A program made the translations under genes and the position numbers. From positions 1 to 64,000 of IMG/VR virus record IMGVR_UViG_3300046361_000034: a stretch of DNA of 64,000 bases. One strand, given 5' to 3'. A model generated the notes under the pieces. That model ran no database searches. It saw only the letters and a list, made by a program, of their open reading frames with translations, and was not told the DNA's origin. The DNA comes from a virus. Below, piece by piece: positions 54,401 to 62,267 of this stretch (positions are counted from its first letter, which is position 1; the number at the start of each line of letters is the position of its first letter).

Positions 54401-57400
54401 AAAGATATTAGTAGTCAACATAATAACATTACTCAAAGTATTAAAGTAATGGAAGATAGAGTTAAAGAACTTTCTAGGAATGGAGTAGCATCTGCTAAGG
54501 ATAATAATTTAATAGTTGCTTTACAACAACAAATAAATTTATTAAAAGAAAGTGATTTAATGCAATTAAAAGATATTGATGAACAAGTTATACAAAATGA
54601 TTTATTAGATATTCATAAAGCTGTTTTAAATAACCCTAATGTAGAAGTTCAAAAAGCTAGAACTAATCCATTAAGTTTTGGAGAATTACCTGCATTAGCT
54701 AAAGAAATTTATAAAGAATCTAATAGATTTTTTACACCTTTAGCTAATACTTATCAACAAAATAAATATTTAAGTGCTAGAGCAAGTAAAACTGCTGTAG
54801 GTGTATTTTCACTTGATACTGTTTTTAATAGTGTACTACAATATATAGAAAAACCTATGTATTTTACTAAAGTTGTTAAAGAGGGTGAAAATATGGTAAC
54901 AAAAGATATTAGATATACTATTGGTGGTTATACAACTAATGCTTTAAATAATCCTAAAAGATTAGATGGTAAATGGAAATCTGATAGTTTTATTGCTTTT
55001 ATGGCTACTGCTCTTGATAATGGTAAAGAACAATTATTAGGTAAATTAAATATTAATAGTGATACATTTGATTTTATTAGAGCAGCAAATCAATTAGGAC
55101 TACCTGAGAATTTAGTTATCTTAATGATTAATCAACCTGCTATTAAAGCATATCAATTATCTAAACAATTTTTTGAGGATGTTGAAATTAAGCCTTTTAA
55201 TGAAGATATTGAAAATATATTATCTACAACATCTATAGAAAATTTATTAAAAACTGTTAAAGGTGATGATATAACTTCTGATAGACAACAAGCCTATTTA
55301 AGCTTCTTCAAAGAACTATCTTCTAAAGGCAGACAATTAAAAATACTACAATCTGCTATCAATTCTGATAGTAGTGGTATAGGTAAAAATATATTTTATA
55401 GTATTAAAAAAGCTGAACAAATATTAAATTTACCTAAATCTACAGAAATTTCTAATGTAGATAATTTAATTGGTAATTATATATATCTAAATGAAAGTCC
55501 TGCTTATAATAAATTATCTGTTGAAGAGCAAGAGGGGTATATTAATACTAAAAAAGAAGATGGTTATATTTTATATAATAATGTATTAATTCAACCTACA
55601 TCTTTAGGAGGTATGGCTGGAGTTTATGCTACAATGTTAAATAATCAATTATGGAGTAAATTATATCCTTACACTGATAAGAATTATTATAGTATAATTA
55701 CTAGTATTATCCCTGCTGATTCTGATAATAGTACTATTCAAGGTAGTGCAGATGCTTTACAAAATTCTGTAACTAATTATAAGTCTTTTTTAATTTCTAA
55801 TACATTTAATTTGTTTACATCTAAATATACAAGTATAACTGAAGCAAGAAAAGATTTGTTATTTGATAGAGAAAATCATTTAAGTCTAGGTAGTTTTATT
55901 AGTCAAATTAAAAATACTAAAGCTTATTCTAATGCAATGTTAGATAGATTACAAATTGGTAGAAGTAATCAAATTGTTGATATTACTGGAAGTATTCCTA
56001 CTGTTATTACATATCAAAATGCAGGAAGTGTTGAAATGGATGAAGAAGTTATTATTAATAGTTTTATTGATATGATTGTAAATCCTCAAGACTTAGGACA
56101 ATTTAATGGTGAAAGTATTAATACTAAACAATTAGCAGATTTGTTAATTACTCATCAAATGATTAATGGTGGTATTCAAAAATCAAATCAATTTATTAAA
56201 TATATACCATTTAAGTACTTACAAAAAAGAGGATTTTATAAAGCTGTAGAATCTACTAATGTTGTTACAAATGTAGATACTGTTAATCAAATTCGTAATA
56301 CGTATTATACTCAATATTTACAACATAATCCAGAAGAATTTTATAATGAATTTTATGATATAGAGTCCCCTAAATTTGTAAATGACTATAAAAATATTGT
56401 TAATGGTAAATTAGTAGGAGTAGATCCTCAATTATCTGAAAAAACTAATTTTGTTATTACTAATAAAGCTAATTCTGAAATTTATAGAATTTTTAAACAT
56501 GATGATATGTCAGGAGATTTTATAGAGATAGATAACTTAGGATGGAAGGGTAACAATGAGTATGACATTAATGCAACTTTTGCTGCTAGAAGTTCTATTT
56601 ATATAAATCAAGTAGATAACTATTCTAATTTTGATAAATTAAATGGTATAGATACTAGTAATTTTGAAGAAATCAATGATGATGTTATTGAAAATGCTGA
56701 AGAGCATCTTCCTAATCCTACAGAAACGTCAAATTTTTTACGTTTGGATAGAGATACAAAGTCAGATAATTCTCCTGCTATTTATAATGAAAATAAGTAT
56801 GATTTGGTTAAAAAGTATTATTTAGATGATAATAATTTATCTATTGAAGATAAGTATAGATTGATATTAAAAGAAGTTGAGGCTAATAGTACTAATCCTA
56901 TTGTACAATATTTTAGTAAAAAATTGGTTGATATTATTCCCTATCTTGCAGAAACACCATTGTATGTAAATACTAAACTTCCTGTTCAAGGTAGAGCTAC
57001 TACAACTAAGTTATTAGGAGAACCTGTCAGAATTGAAATTAATCCTAATCTTATTAGTAGTGATGAAGAAATGGCAGAAGTTTTGATGGAGGAAATGATA
57101 CATGGTTTACTTAAAACTGAAATAAGTAAAGGTAGTTCTGAATTTGTAAAAAGTCTTAATAGTATTAAGAATGAAGTAAGAAGTATATTAATAGAAAAGT
57201 ATGGTAAAGAAGCTTTTGATACTGTAGATAAAAAGATTGTTGGAAAATTGCCTTTAAAAGAAGGTGTGGAGCGAAACCTTATCTATAATGTATATAATCT
57301 TGATGAATTTGTTGCTGCTGCTATTAAAGATAAAACATTTCAAGCTTTTCTTAATAGTACTGAAAGTTTAGATTCTACTAAATCTATATTTTCTAGATTT

Positions 57401-60400
57401 GTTGATTACATTAAAAATCTTTTAGTTAAGTTAGGTGTAGTACCTGATAAAAACTTAAGTGCTGTTTTACATGAAATTATCAATGTTGTAGAATCTCCTA
57501 ATTTTCAAGTAGGTAGAGAATTGGTTACTCCTAAATATGTTAGAACTGTTGGTTATCTTAATAATAAGTTTAACTTAACAAACAACACTAACGAATTACG
57601 TTCTAAAGGTAATGCTGAAGAAATAGCAGATTTTATTAATAGAAATATAGTTAATGTAGAGGCTGTTGTTAAAGATAATTTTGTAATACTTACTTCTAAA
57701 AAATTATATGAAGTAAATGAGGATAACTCTTTTGGTACAGAAGATATACAAGATGAGGGATTTGGTTCTAATCTTGTTAATTACTATCAATCTTTAACTC
57801 TTAGAGTAGCCAAATTAAAAGCTAATATTAAAAAAGCTGTTGAATTAAAAGATTTTGTTAGGGTAGCTGATTTAACAGAAAGATATAATGTAGAAAAAGA
57901 TAAATTAGTTGGTGTTAAAAAAATTACAGCTGCTGTAGATTTAGCTGATAAGGGTGAAGAAGATTTACAAATGATAGAAACTATTTTAAATCGTAAGATG
58001 ACTTCTGAAGATATTGTATATGCTAGAGGAGTACTTAACTTTTGGAAAGATGCTAAACGTTTAGTATTTAATGAAAGATTAAATAGTTCTAAGCCTTTAA
58101 CTAGAATTTATGGTGCTATTGAGGGTAGTGCAGAAGCTCTATCAGATAAGTTATTTAAAATTGAGAAAACTTATATGGAAGAGTACATTAAAAAATATAC
58201 TGACCAAGATATTAATCTCGATCAACAGTTTAAAGATTATAAAGATATTAATATTATTCAAGCAAATGTTAGAGATATCTCATCTTATGATAATATTTTA
58301 TTATCTTCTATTTGGTCATCTGTAAAACATGCTAATATAGCTGCTACTAATGAAGGTAATGAGAAGTTAGAAAGTATAAACAATCAATTAACTAAAGTAG
58401 TTCCTGTATTAAAGTCTTTAGGAAATGCTGAATTATTTGAGGTGTTTAGACAGAAAAATTCTAATGGTAAGTTAACTGGTCATATTATTAATCCTTATAC
58501 TGATATATTTTATAAAGATAGAGCAAAAGTTCTTAAAAAATTAAATAAAGACAATACTCAAACTAATTTTATTAAATATCTTAATTGGATTAATCAATCT
58601 GCTTTTGATGTAGATTTAGAGTCTATTTTTCCTACTACTGGTGAAACAGATGCTACAACAATAGTTAGAGAAGAATTAAAACAAAAGTTAGGAGCAGGTG
58701 TTTATAGTTTTTGGTTTAAAAATCAAAAGAATAAAATAGATTCTTATAATGACCATAAGTTTGGACAAACTCAATCATTATTAGCTAAGTATAAATTAGC
58801 ATCTGAACAAGATATTCTTAATAGTGATGAGGCTAATAGAGAATATAAATTTTGGATAGAAAAAAATAGCCCATACAGATTAGCTAAATATGCTTTCCAA
58901 GATAATATTAAATTATCTTCTGAATTTGGTTATACCTCACAAAAATATTATGAAGTTATTCCTAAGGATTCTGAGTACTTAGATAGTAATTATGATACTA
59001 TTTCTAATAATCCTGAATTGTTAGAGTTTTATAATACTATAACAGATTTGTTTAAAGATTTAAAGAAATATGTACCTGAAAGTCAACAAAAAACTTTAGC
59101 TTATGGTGGTGTTCCTTCTCTTGAGAAATCTATTGTAGAATTATATACTGAACATGGTATGCAATTAGGAGTATTACCTATTCAAGATATATGGACTAAA
59201 TCAATGCAAAGTAGTTTTGGTGATAATACCTCAACTATTATTGACCCTGTTACTAATAGACCTATAAATGAAATGCGTATTCCTATTATTAAAGATAACT
59301 ATAAAGAAGTTCAAAAATATATTAAACAAAAATCTGCTGAGTATTTAATAGAAAATAATAAAGCACCTAGTGCTGACATTATTAAAGGATTTGAAGAAGA
59401 TATTATTAATGAAATATCAGAAGGTAAATCATTTGATTTAGGTAAAATTGCTAAAGTTTATACTGCATTAGTATTAGCCCATAAACATAAATCTAAAATA
59501 GAAGATAGTGTTAAAATTGCAAATACTGTTTTAAACAAATATGAGGAAACTAGATTAAGACCTGATGGTACTCCAGAAACAGATGCCATGACTGGTGCTA
59601 TTCAAAGAAAAGGAGCTGATCAATCATTTGGTAATATTAAATCTGCTTATGAGTCTTACATAAATAATGTATTTTATGGGGATATTCATGAAGAAGAAGG
59701 TAAAGGTAAAAAATCTTTAACTAAATCTGAAAAATTAGAAAAAGCTAAATTATTAGGTTTACTTAATCAATTAGAAGTTCAACATGATAATAAACTTATA
59801 GAGGATGAATTATATAAAAGTACTAAAGATAACTTAACTGAACAACTTGGTAATCTTGGTAAAACATTTATATATTCTAAAGCTGGAGATAATGTTCTTA
59901 AATATGTACAATTAAAGTTAATGGGTTGGAATGTATTAGGCGGTATTAGTAATATGGGTTTTGGTTGGCTCTCGAATCAAATAGAAGCCGCAGGTGGACA
60001 GTTTTTTAATAAAGCTGATTTAGCCTATGCCTACAAATTATCGTTGCACTCAATCACTAAAAATGCGTCATTTAATAAACTAGAAACTGATACTGCTAGA
60101 AAGATACGAGAAGGTATGGATAAATGGGACATATTAAAAGATGCATCACATGAGCTTTATACCTCTAGCACTCCTAGTAGTTTTGATAGTAAATTAAAGT
60201 TTCTTAAACCCTTTAATGTAAATCAACGTACAGAATATTTGAATCAAGCACCATTATTTATTGCATTATCTCGTAATACTATGGTAGATACAACTAAAGG
60301 AAAAATTTCTTTATGGGATGGTTTTGATAAAGATTGGAATTGGAATGAAGCTGAATATGGTGCAGAACCTACAGAAGTTATTAATAAAATGAGAATTAAA

Positions 60401-61141
60401 TTAGATGTACTTATTAAAAGAACTCATGGTAATTATGATAACTTATCCCCTTTAAAAGTTAAACGTACTTTTACTGGTAGAGCTGCTAGTCAATTTAGAA
60501 CTTGGTTATATGAGTCTATTGCTACTCGTATAGAAGATGAAAGATTTGATGCTAATTTAGGAGAAACTGTCAAAGGTAGATATAGAAGTGTAGGAAGTTT
60601 AGCTAATATAACAGATAAAAATAATGCTGGAAATATTGCTTTTACTTTACTTAAAGGTTTCTTACAACAATTTAGTTTTGGAACTTTACCTATAAATGGT
60701 AACTTTGAAGAACTAATTGATGGGGAGAAATTTAAAGAAATTGATGCGGTAAATATGAGAAAAGTTTGTATGGAAATTGCATTAGCATTAGATTTGTATT
60801 TATTCTTACTATTAGTATCTGCATTTGCTGGAGATGATGATGAAGCTTATACTAATATATTATTAAATCAAGGTGCTAGACTTAAAACAGATTTATTATT
60901 GTATGTAAATCCTATTGAAGCTAGAAATATTGTTAAAGATATTATTCCTGCTATGAGTATTGTTAAAGATACAGGAGATTGGATGAATAGTGTTGGAAGG
61001 TTTGCTATAGGAGAAGATGAAATAGAAAGTGGAGTTCATGATGGAGATAGTAGAGTACTTAGTAATACTATTAAAATGTTACCATTTGGTAGTAAAGCAT
61101 ATAGTATTTATAATTCAGGTTCACAACAATATTCTAAATAA
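45437..61141 (+). CDS. Giant virion RNA polymerase polyprotein (5234 aa)
   Basis: One uninterrupted frame. Residues 1-400 resemble an ejection protein, with hydrophobic AAFVGAGYLTGAAAGSLF and EGAQEYGEEVIN. A P-loop kinase domain lies at G1537-T1545 (GTSGSGKST), with EPDAMR and VVFDTTNLTKDKR downstream, as in polynucleotide-kinase-like AAA_33 proteins. The RNA polymerase core is marked by GSDFDVDK at 2960-2967 (D2962, D2964, D2966), equivalent to DFDID/DFDGD of the crAss-like phi14:2 virion polymerase and YonO-type enzymes. A zincin-like region has EEMIH at 3885-3889 (first His replaced by Glu) followed by DEFVAAA. Near the end FTGRAASQFRTWLYES matches the C-termini of giant phage virion proteins. 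It should be packaged, injected and start early transcription. Confidence 0.82.
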   Translation: MALNPNFRKTVSSKDIVLPPDASSENPQQTVGDLGVQIGSPVSSTSHPLEDLGSLVQGYVETGKEKLLNLNLDEYAPYFGNNIGAFGSKEDLDKSRAFRQGSGEQFLNAAGRVAINVVPEMVSQLANAADFEDYFNSDQEVGNWVSNAINKFEVGVDKALPIYRENPDKPLDIGDNAWWFENGSSLVKSAAAFVGAGYLTGAAAGSLFTKGGEALKWLSTMGKESQLADTGKQIANAGATLANAMMLNQAEGVGIATDQFQKSYTRASNDLKASEEGKSLSDEEIDNQARKIAAQEATSALNFNKINILLNLTSANMFMKTSLGTRSLLNAPSLKHGLIELGREGAQEYGEEVINDISQNQATDKDYSFQKAMEYSMTAQGIESGLLGFIGGVGQTALTKAGKYLPIYSNRAYNQAYASHYQSMKNTDLTDIEKDAKAKELALRDVGTNKSRVSDKFNESSRYTQQQNALNRWQNLENSDKIGDISNAFSTTDEILALHKQIADAHASGDVAKAKSLEERTFGLQAKQAFQTGTTDAFEKTYKSFAALTHEEAEKKDIYTEGDENTPNYYKTRANEAVKDIQSLETIYNNSQAYLNSNDVYDMEEHKHYTNKAIKLNLENVTKEFNNALELYKNRPETLPSKTNSFVDLNSPSGYDLNKTQPNFKKTPSYRKIKAMLEADKIYRDNIGNIQEVIDLTTSSSYQEKLKNAINNSRKAVVKENKLKQVFKKRSEKKKEINTLVNTLAKQAKTEVNTNSVVEDVNTINDVIEPGKTLPVENIEEESVVTPKQDEVKKSFPSKPVFVNVPSFNDATINNKFIELKGIAENPDIYLEDSIDYLEKSIDAVRVAKDSNAIPSLEANNVEIGLNSLTEALNDLKAQKAQEVVKADVLKSIGRQLLNSINGEEDIDTNNTDSPSKQFDKAKQQREINLLMDYLNVLDNTGVDITDFKQVVNSFENSTSKAEVIKAFTKLKGLFMAYTGQEVEGSYAEIMYDSVEKQKLSDRYKGINKYNVIGDFYTAPKDDISTDALNSIADLAKLNGLDVNGSGVSTQIYNDTAANLLAYLSKKYKTTFTSKKSDSGHRYIEVTKSDLNNLLNEALNQRVLDPDFLSVGKEITFVPLDSVTLENGDLLYAKDVDVNEKPIGIAVDGELIDGLYLHDTGWININNIDNTSANIVNDQNTLRNLRAHILNSKIPVTTVVQERSAGVPILDESGELSTVLENTPDVEIGIIKEGSVFTGRESIVQTVNISRIDEGKGVIIIPFNNEKLALSVKRAKLDTGVIDSIITATELYLNGTKTELTDELDKTYQINILTSRGLEQYINQFIGYSSLDIKDKQSFSDKLINIADNISLIQFNNGRLYYGQGQEIGVNDIYPSKNNGEERQKDLKHFRQHLKKMYHHINLDLLGTDTGIKLMQNNKVLIPYNTYNEYAKSVMLSPYLSMKLDNGKTIYTLQSRIKFDLEKAFSSNNKAKNVIKSLSEPLDNTNVENTVQPLSEPKSNDISLPNGKTFSFNDVTEDTLSPAKENNNLPNVLLPIGTSGSGKSTFIKSLPQENLVIIEPDAMRVEFTGDINNKTKDKEIYEEATKRAIIAIKQGKQVVFDTTNLTKDKRLPFIEAIKKEIPNANIQYKLMELNPELAKQRIKAQIEKGENRANVSDETINRHAQAYQQMLEDIKEEPLTEFNDSPNLIGNENYDDLINSSSLIPGLSVTTQTSLVRSIVNDIYNEASDSAEPVKLNKQLKLAVESLEMIRDKAVEINHSKAGEINKVVEAVKANVKKLTKAVNLEYKKRNSVVGVINLDNYNELSIDEEQSIKDGGNDKLQLTEYTIDPKTTLTGRAKQMLEGITDKKVTITEDGKEFTTKTTLLNLNIFIPFDIVYNNLISILGKSNTNANMVQVDSKLIEKHGKHPDYVVHALEELSKHIETKPYLIDVMEKLKTAEPDVQNSFISALNKVSTNHIYVHALYDKPNNKYSLRINKAASKNITNLVLSEWQNNLNYSKLLSLDNDRIIYNFRAIDAFNKQFKEIADKNVNPNYKELSDLLKLVGIEIPIQLYNTWNKYGIKVKGTNQTLLDSFKFSTGIFKNIGKRLNSYNTNNAEWLNLSENNLYDDSSFTSLANLVSYYRVDLFNDSFKNANGDTIFGYTNDRYAITRALKLKTDVKLLSDLKSDVFAQDSVWLNQLLKKGDTIAINEESTFYKYFQYGTAESLKTKNALLGKTIDTLKPAELAKFHFSLFQNGGLKIGKDSDPTPIMQVIYPTMEEKANAFIFQVPGEYYKLTAEGKMHPSDKQKLVEILIYPEIQRILKHQADPNAVQIDGYKEGAGKFLLFPKLNDDARLFDKTGQLLDEVLLPEFNGIDFQNILQEHLYNHLMQIFKDTRENWKKFGIITTDKNSKQDQFQYIDASYKAAFAVQGINTTLLNYVINTTVANMNIQQLFIGDPALYYKGSSDAMTTGQLTADNQGKRLSADNAGAIQLLFPQGSTFNTLVIKDNYVSSKRADYIEKLYKGFPDIYGQYKKGTLMSNGKQSKGINSTDAQGYHTLEEHLDIMHSLGTLSLKDKTKILDTYNKTGKINKSDKALVLQPFKPRYVNNFNRFGVNARLYFKYSTLPLIKQFTQGTDLDVLREHMEKNKIQLVLHESAVKVGGSANIIDVYDSKGNIVIPVKWKSSLITNIPREGLGIQQDVPYNSKQKTVNDGTQQAKELFTNIMDIDGFIDPETGKAVTGRELSKTYLVKYKKSFLSKYNKLIQELDFDTKTHTIGNYDKLYKLLEDEGYNRNYSSNDIQGLETVKIGNKSVKFTVPLWLNTADSKIVALLNSIVDNKVRKRSFRGKSFVLASESGTQLKTIKDVNLSEVVKVGDWDGTLKGAWEDNENKGQMSYAEVLVPFKFWDNKGELLKLDEFMNDGVIDLTRLPEELLEIFGYRIPTSGLNLISNIKIVGFLPASYGDIVIAPADFIVQMGSDFDVDKLYTHMYNTHYNDVTKSLHIVNKDISSQHNNITQSIKVMEDRVKELSRNGVASAKDNNLIVALQQQINLLKESDLMQLKDIDEQVIQNDLLDIHKAVLNNPNVEVQKARTNPLSFGELPALAKEIYKESNRFFTPLANTYQQNKYLSARASKTAVGVFSLDTVFNSVLQYIEKPMYFTKVVKEGENMVTKDIRYTIGGYTTNALNNPKRLDGKWKSDSFIAFMATALDNGKEQLLGKLNINSDTFDFIRAANQLGLPENLVILMINQPAIKAYQLSKQFFEDVEIKPFNEDIENILSTTSIENLLKTVKGDDITSDRQQAYLSFFKELSSKGRQLKILQSAINSDSSGIGKNIFYSIKKAEQILNLPKSTEISNVDNLIGNYIYLNESPAYNKLSVEEQEGYINTKKEDGYILYNNVLIQPTSLGGMAGVYATMLNNQLWSKLYPYTDKNYYSIITSIIPADSDNSTIQGSADALQNSVTNYKSFLISNTFNLFTSKYTSITEARKDLLFDRENHLSLGSFISQIKNTKAYSNAMLDRLQIGRSNQIVDITGSIPTVITYQNAGSVEMDEEVIINSFIDMIVNPQDLGQFNGESINTKQLADLLITHQMINGGIQKSNQFIKYIPFKYLQKRGFYKAVESTNVVTNVDTVNQIRNTYYTQYLQHNPEEFYNEFYDIESPKFVNDYKNIVNGKLVGVDPQLSEKTNFVITNKANSEIYRIFKHDDMSGDFIEIDNLGWKGNNEYDINATFAARSSIYINQVDNYSNFDKLNGIDTSNFEEINDDVIENAEEHLPNPTETSNFLRLDRDTKSDNSPAIYNENKYDLVKKYYLDDNNLSIEDKYRLILKEVEANSTNPIVQYFSKKLVDIIPYLAETPLYVNTKLPVQGRATTTKLLGEPVRIEINPNLISSDEEMAEVLMEEMIHGLLKTEISKGSSEFVKSLNSIKNEVRSILIEKYGKEAFDTVDKKIVGKLPLKEGVERNLIYNVYNLDEFVAAAIKDKTFQAFLNSTESLDSTKSIFSRFVDYIKNLLVKLGVVPDKNLSAVLHEIINVVESPNFQVGRELVTPKYVRTVGYLNNKFNLTNNTNELRSKGNAEEIADFINRNIVNVEAVVKDNFVILTSKKLYEVNEDNSFGTEDIQDEGFGSNLVNYYQSLTLRVAKLKANIKKAVELKDFVRVADLTERYNVEKDKLVGVKKITAAVDLADKGEEDLQMIETILNRKMTSEDIVYARGVLNFWKDAKRLVFNERLNSSKPLTRIYGAIEGSAEALSDKLFKIEKTYMEEYIKKYTDQDINLDQQFKDYKDINIIQANVRDISSYDNILLSSIWSSVKHANIAATNEGNEKLESINNQLTKVVPVLKSLGNAELFEVFRQKNSNGKLTGHIINPYTDIFYKDRAKVLKKLNKDNTQTNFIKYLNWINQSAFDVDLESIFPTTGETDATTIVREELKQKLGAGVYSFWFKNQKNKIDSYNDHKFGQTQSLLAKYKLASEQDILNSDEANREYKFWIEKNSPYRLAKYAFQDNIKLSSEFGYTSQKYYEVIPKDSEYLDSNYDTISNNPELLEFYNTITDLFKDLKKYVPESQQKTLAYGGVPSLEKSIVELYTEHGMQLGVLPIQDIWTKSMQSSFGDNTSTIIDPVTNRPINEMRIPIIKDNYKEVQKYIKQKSAEYLIENNKAPSADIIKGFEEDIINEISEGKSFDLGKIAKVYTALVLAHKHKSKIEDSVKIANTVLNKYEETRLRPDGTPETDAMTGAIQRKGADQSFGNIKSAYESYINNVFYGDIHEEEGKGKKSLTKSEKLEKAKLLGLLNQLEVQHDNKLIEDELYKSTKDNLTEQLGNLGKTFIYSKAGDNVLKYVQLKLMGWNVLGGISNMGFGWLSNQIEAAGGQFFNKADLAYAYKLSLHSITKNASFNKLETDTARKIREGMDKWDILKDASHELYTSSTPSSFDSKLKFLKPFNVNQRTEYLNQAPLFIALSRNTMVDTTKGKISLWDGFDKDWNWNEAEYGAEPTEVINKMRIKLDVLIKRTHGNYDNLSPLKVKRTFTGRAASQFRTWLYESIATRIEDERFDANLGETVKGRYRSVGSLANITDKNNAGNIAFTLLKGFLQQFSFGTLPINGNFEELIDGEKFKEIDAVNMRKVCMEIALALDLYLFLLLVSAFAGDDDEAYTNILLNQGARLKTDLLLYVNPIEARNIVKDIIPAMSIVKDTGDWMNSVGRFAIGEDEIESGVHDGDSRVLSNTIKMLPFGSKAYSIYNSGSQQYSK

Positions 61142-61194
61142 GTTTCATTATCTAGTTCACTAGAAACGTTAAATTTTTTATTAGGATTAAAATT

Positions 61195-61225
61195 AAAAGG
61201 GATAACAGTATATGTTATCCCTTTT
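61195..61225. terminator. Bidirectional terminator between convergent genes
   Basis: AAAAGGGATAACA (61195-61207) pairs perfectly with TGTTATCCCTTTT (61213-61225) around a 5-base loop, with A-rich DNA on one side and T-rich on the other. It lies between the end of the giant rightward gene and the end of the leftward gene at 61229, and would stop transcripts from both sides. Confidence 0.88.
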
Positions 61226-61228
61226 TAT

Positions 61229-61708
61229 TTATTTCTGTTTAAGAGAATTAGTAATAGTTTCTAATTTATTACTAAGTTGAGTAATACTAAGATTTTTTAA
61301 TTTCTTTAAATCATCGACTAATACATAAACATCTTTATGATAAAGATAAATTAATTTTCCATCTTTAATAACTCTTTTATCTGTTCCATTTGGTCCTTTA
61401 CTTCTAAGTCTACATCTAGCAATAATACTTCCAGACATTTTAACCTCAAATGATTTTTTAATATCATTATCAACTAGTGCAACAGGAGTTTCAGAATGAA
61501 GTTGTAAAAAGAAATTAACAATTTTTCGATAATCATTAAGAGTTTTTTCCTTAGTATTTGTATCATCGGCATAATACTTTTCACGTTTATCTAGACGATT
61601 AGTTAAAGTATTACATAGATTAAAATATTTTATATATTTTCCATAAGATATAAATGCAATAACAGCAAATAAAAAACAAAGTACACATAATATCAATATA
61701 TTACTCAT
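61229..61708 (-). CDS. Membrane-anchored hypothetical protein (159 aa)
   Basis: A 159-residue protein with one N-terminal membrane span (ILILCVLCFLFAVIAFISYG), a helical stretch, and a soluble C-terminal domain with several strands (FEVKMSGSIIARCRLR, KLIYLYHKDVYVLVDDL). It shares its build with the next gene upstream (single span, helix, small domain). No family is recognised. Confidence 0.6.
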   Translation of the reverse strand: MSNILILCVLCFLFAVIAFISYGKYIKYFNLCNTLTNRLDKREKYYADDTNTKEKTLNDYRKIVNFFLQLHSETPVALVDNDIKKSFEVKMSGSIIARCRLRSKGPNGTDKRVIKDGKLIYLYHKDVYVLVDDLKKLKNLSITQLSNKLETITNSLKQK

Positions 61709-61710
61709 AA

Positions 61711-62265
61711 TTAAGATTTTTTAATATTATTAATATTGGTTATTAGAGTAGATAAATTAGGTAATTTATTAGAAGTTGCACTAGCGTTTTGTAAACTTCC
61801 TAATATATCTGATAGCATAATAAAATCATCACCTTTAGTATCTATTAAAAATTTAATTTTATCATTTATTACTTCTTGTTTTGAATAATTATATACATTA
61901 TAATTTCCATTTGTGGCAGTAAGTCTTAAAGCAGGACAAGTTATACTTTCAGTATCAACAACTCTTAATCTATTAAACCACTCTTTATCTAATAGGTGTA
62001 ATAAGTAAATAGCATAAAAGAATTTCCTATGTAAATCATTATAACTTGTTTCTTGATTTTGAATCATAGTTACTAATTTCTTTTCACTAGTTTCATAGCA
62101 TAAATTAATAAGATCTCTTTCTTTTTGAAAAGCATCTTTATCTTTAGATAAATCTTCTTCAAGTTCTTTAATTTTAATAGTTTTAATACTTCCAATAATA
62201 AATTGAATTACTACACATATTGCAAGTATTACAGCAATAGCAACGATAATGGCATGATTAATCAT
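61711..62265 (-). CDS. Membrane-anchored hypothetical protein (184 aa)
   Basis: A 184-residue protein with an N-terminal membrane span (IIVAIAVILAICVVIQFIIG), a coiled-coil (IKELEEDLSKDKDAFQKERD) and a C-terminal soluble domain. It lies two bases from the neighbouring gene with the same layout; the two could be distant paralogues or partners in a membrane complex. Function unknown. Confidence 0.6.
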   Translation of the reverse strand: MINHAIIVAIAVILAICVVIQFIIGSIKTIKIKELEEDLSKDKDAFQKERDLINLCYETSEKKLVTMIQNQETSYNDLHRKFFYAIYLLHLLDKEWFNRLRVVDTESITCPALRLTATNGNYNVYNYSKQEVINDKIKFLIDTKGDDFIMLSDILGSLQNASATSNKLPNLSTLITNINNIKKS

Positions 62266-62267
62266 AA

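Noticed and set aside
56720-61185. Near-identical stretch AAACGT(C/T)AAATTTTTTA at 56724 and 61164 as a recombination site
   Set aside because: The match is short, consists mostly of A and T, and is expected to occur by chance in DNA of this composition.
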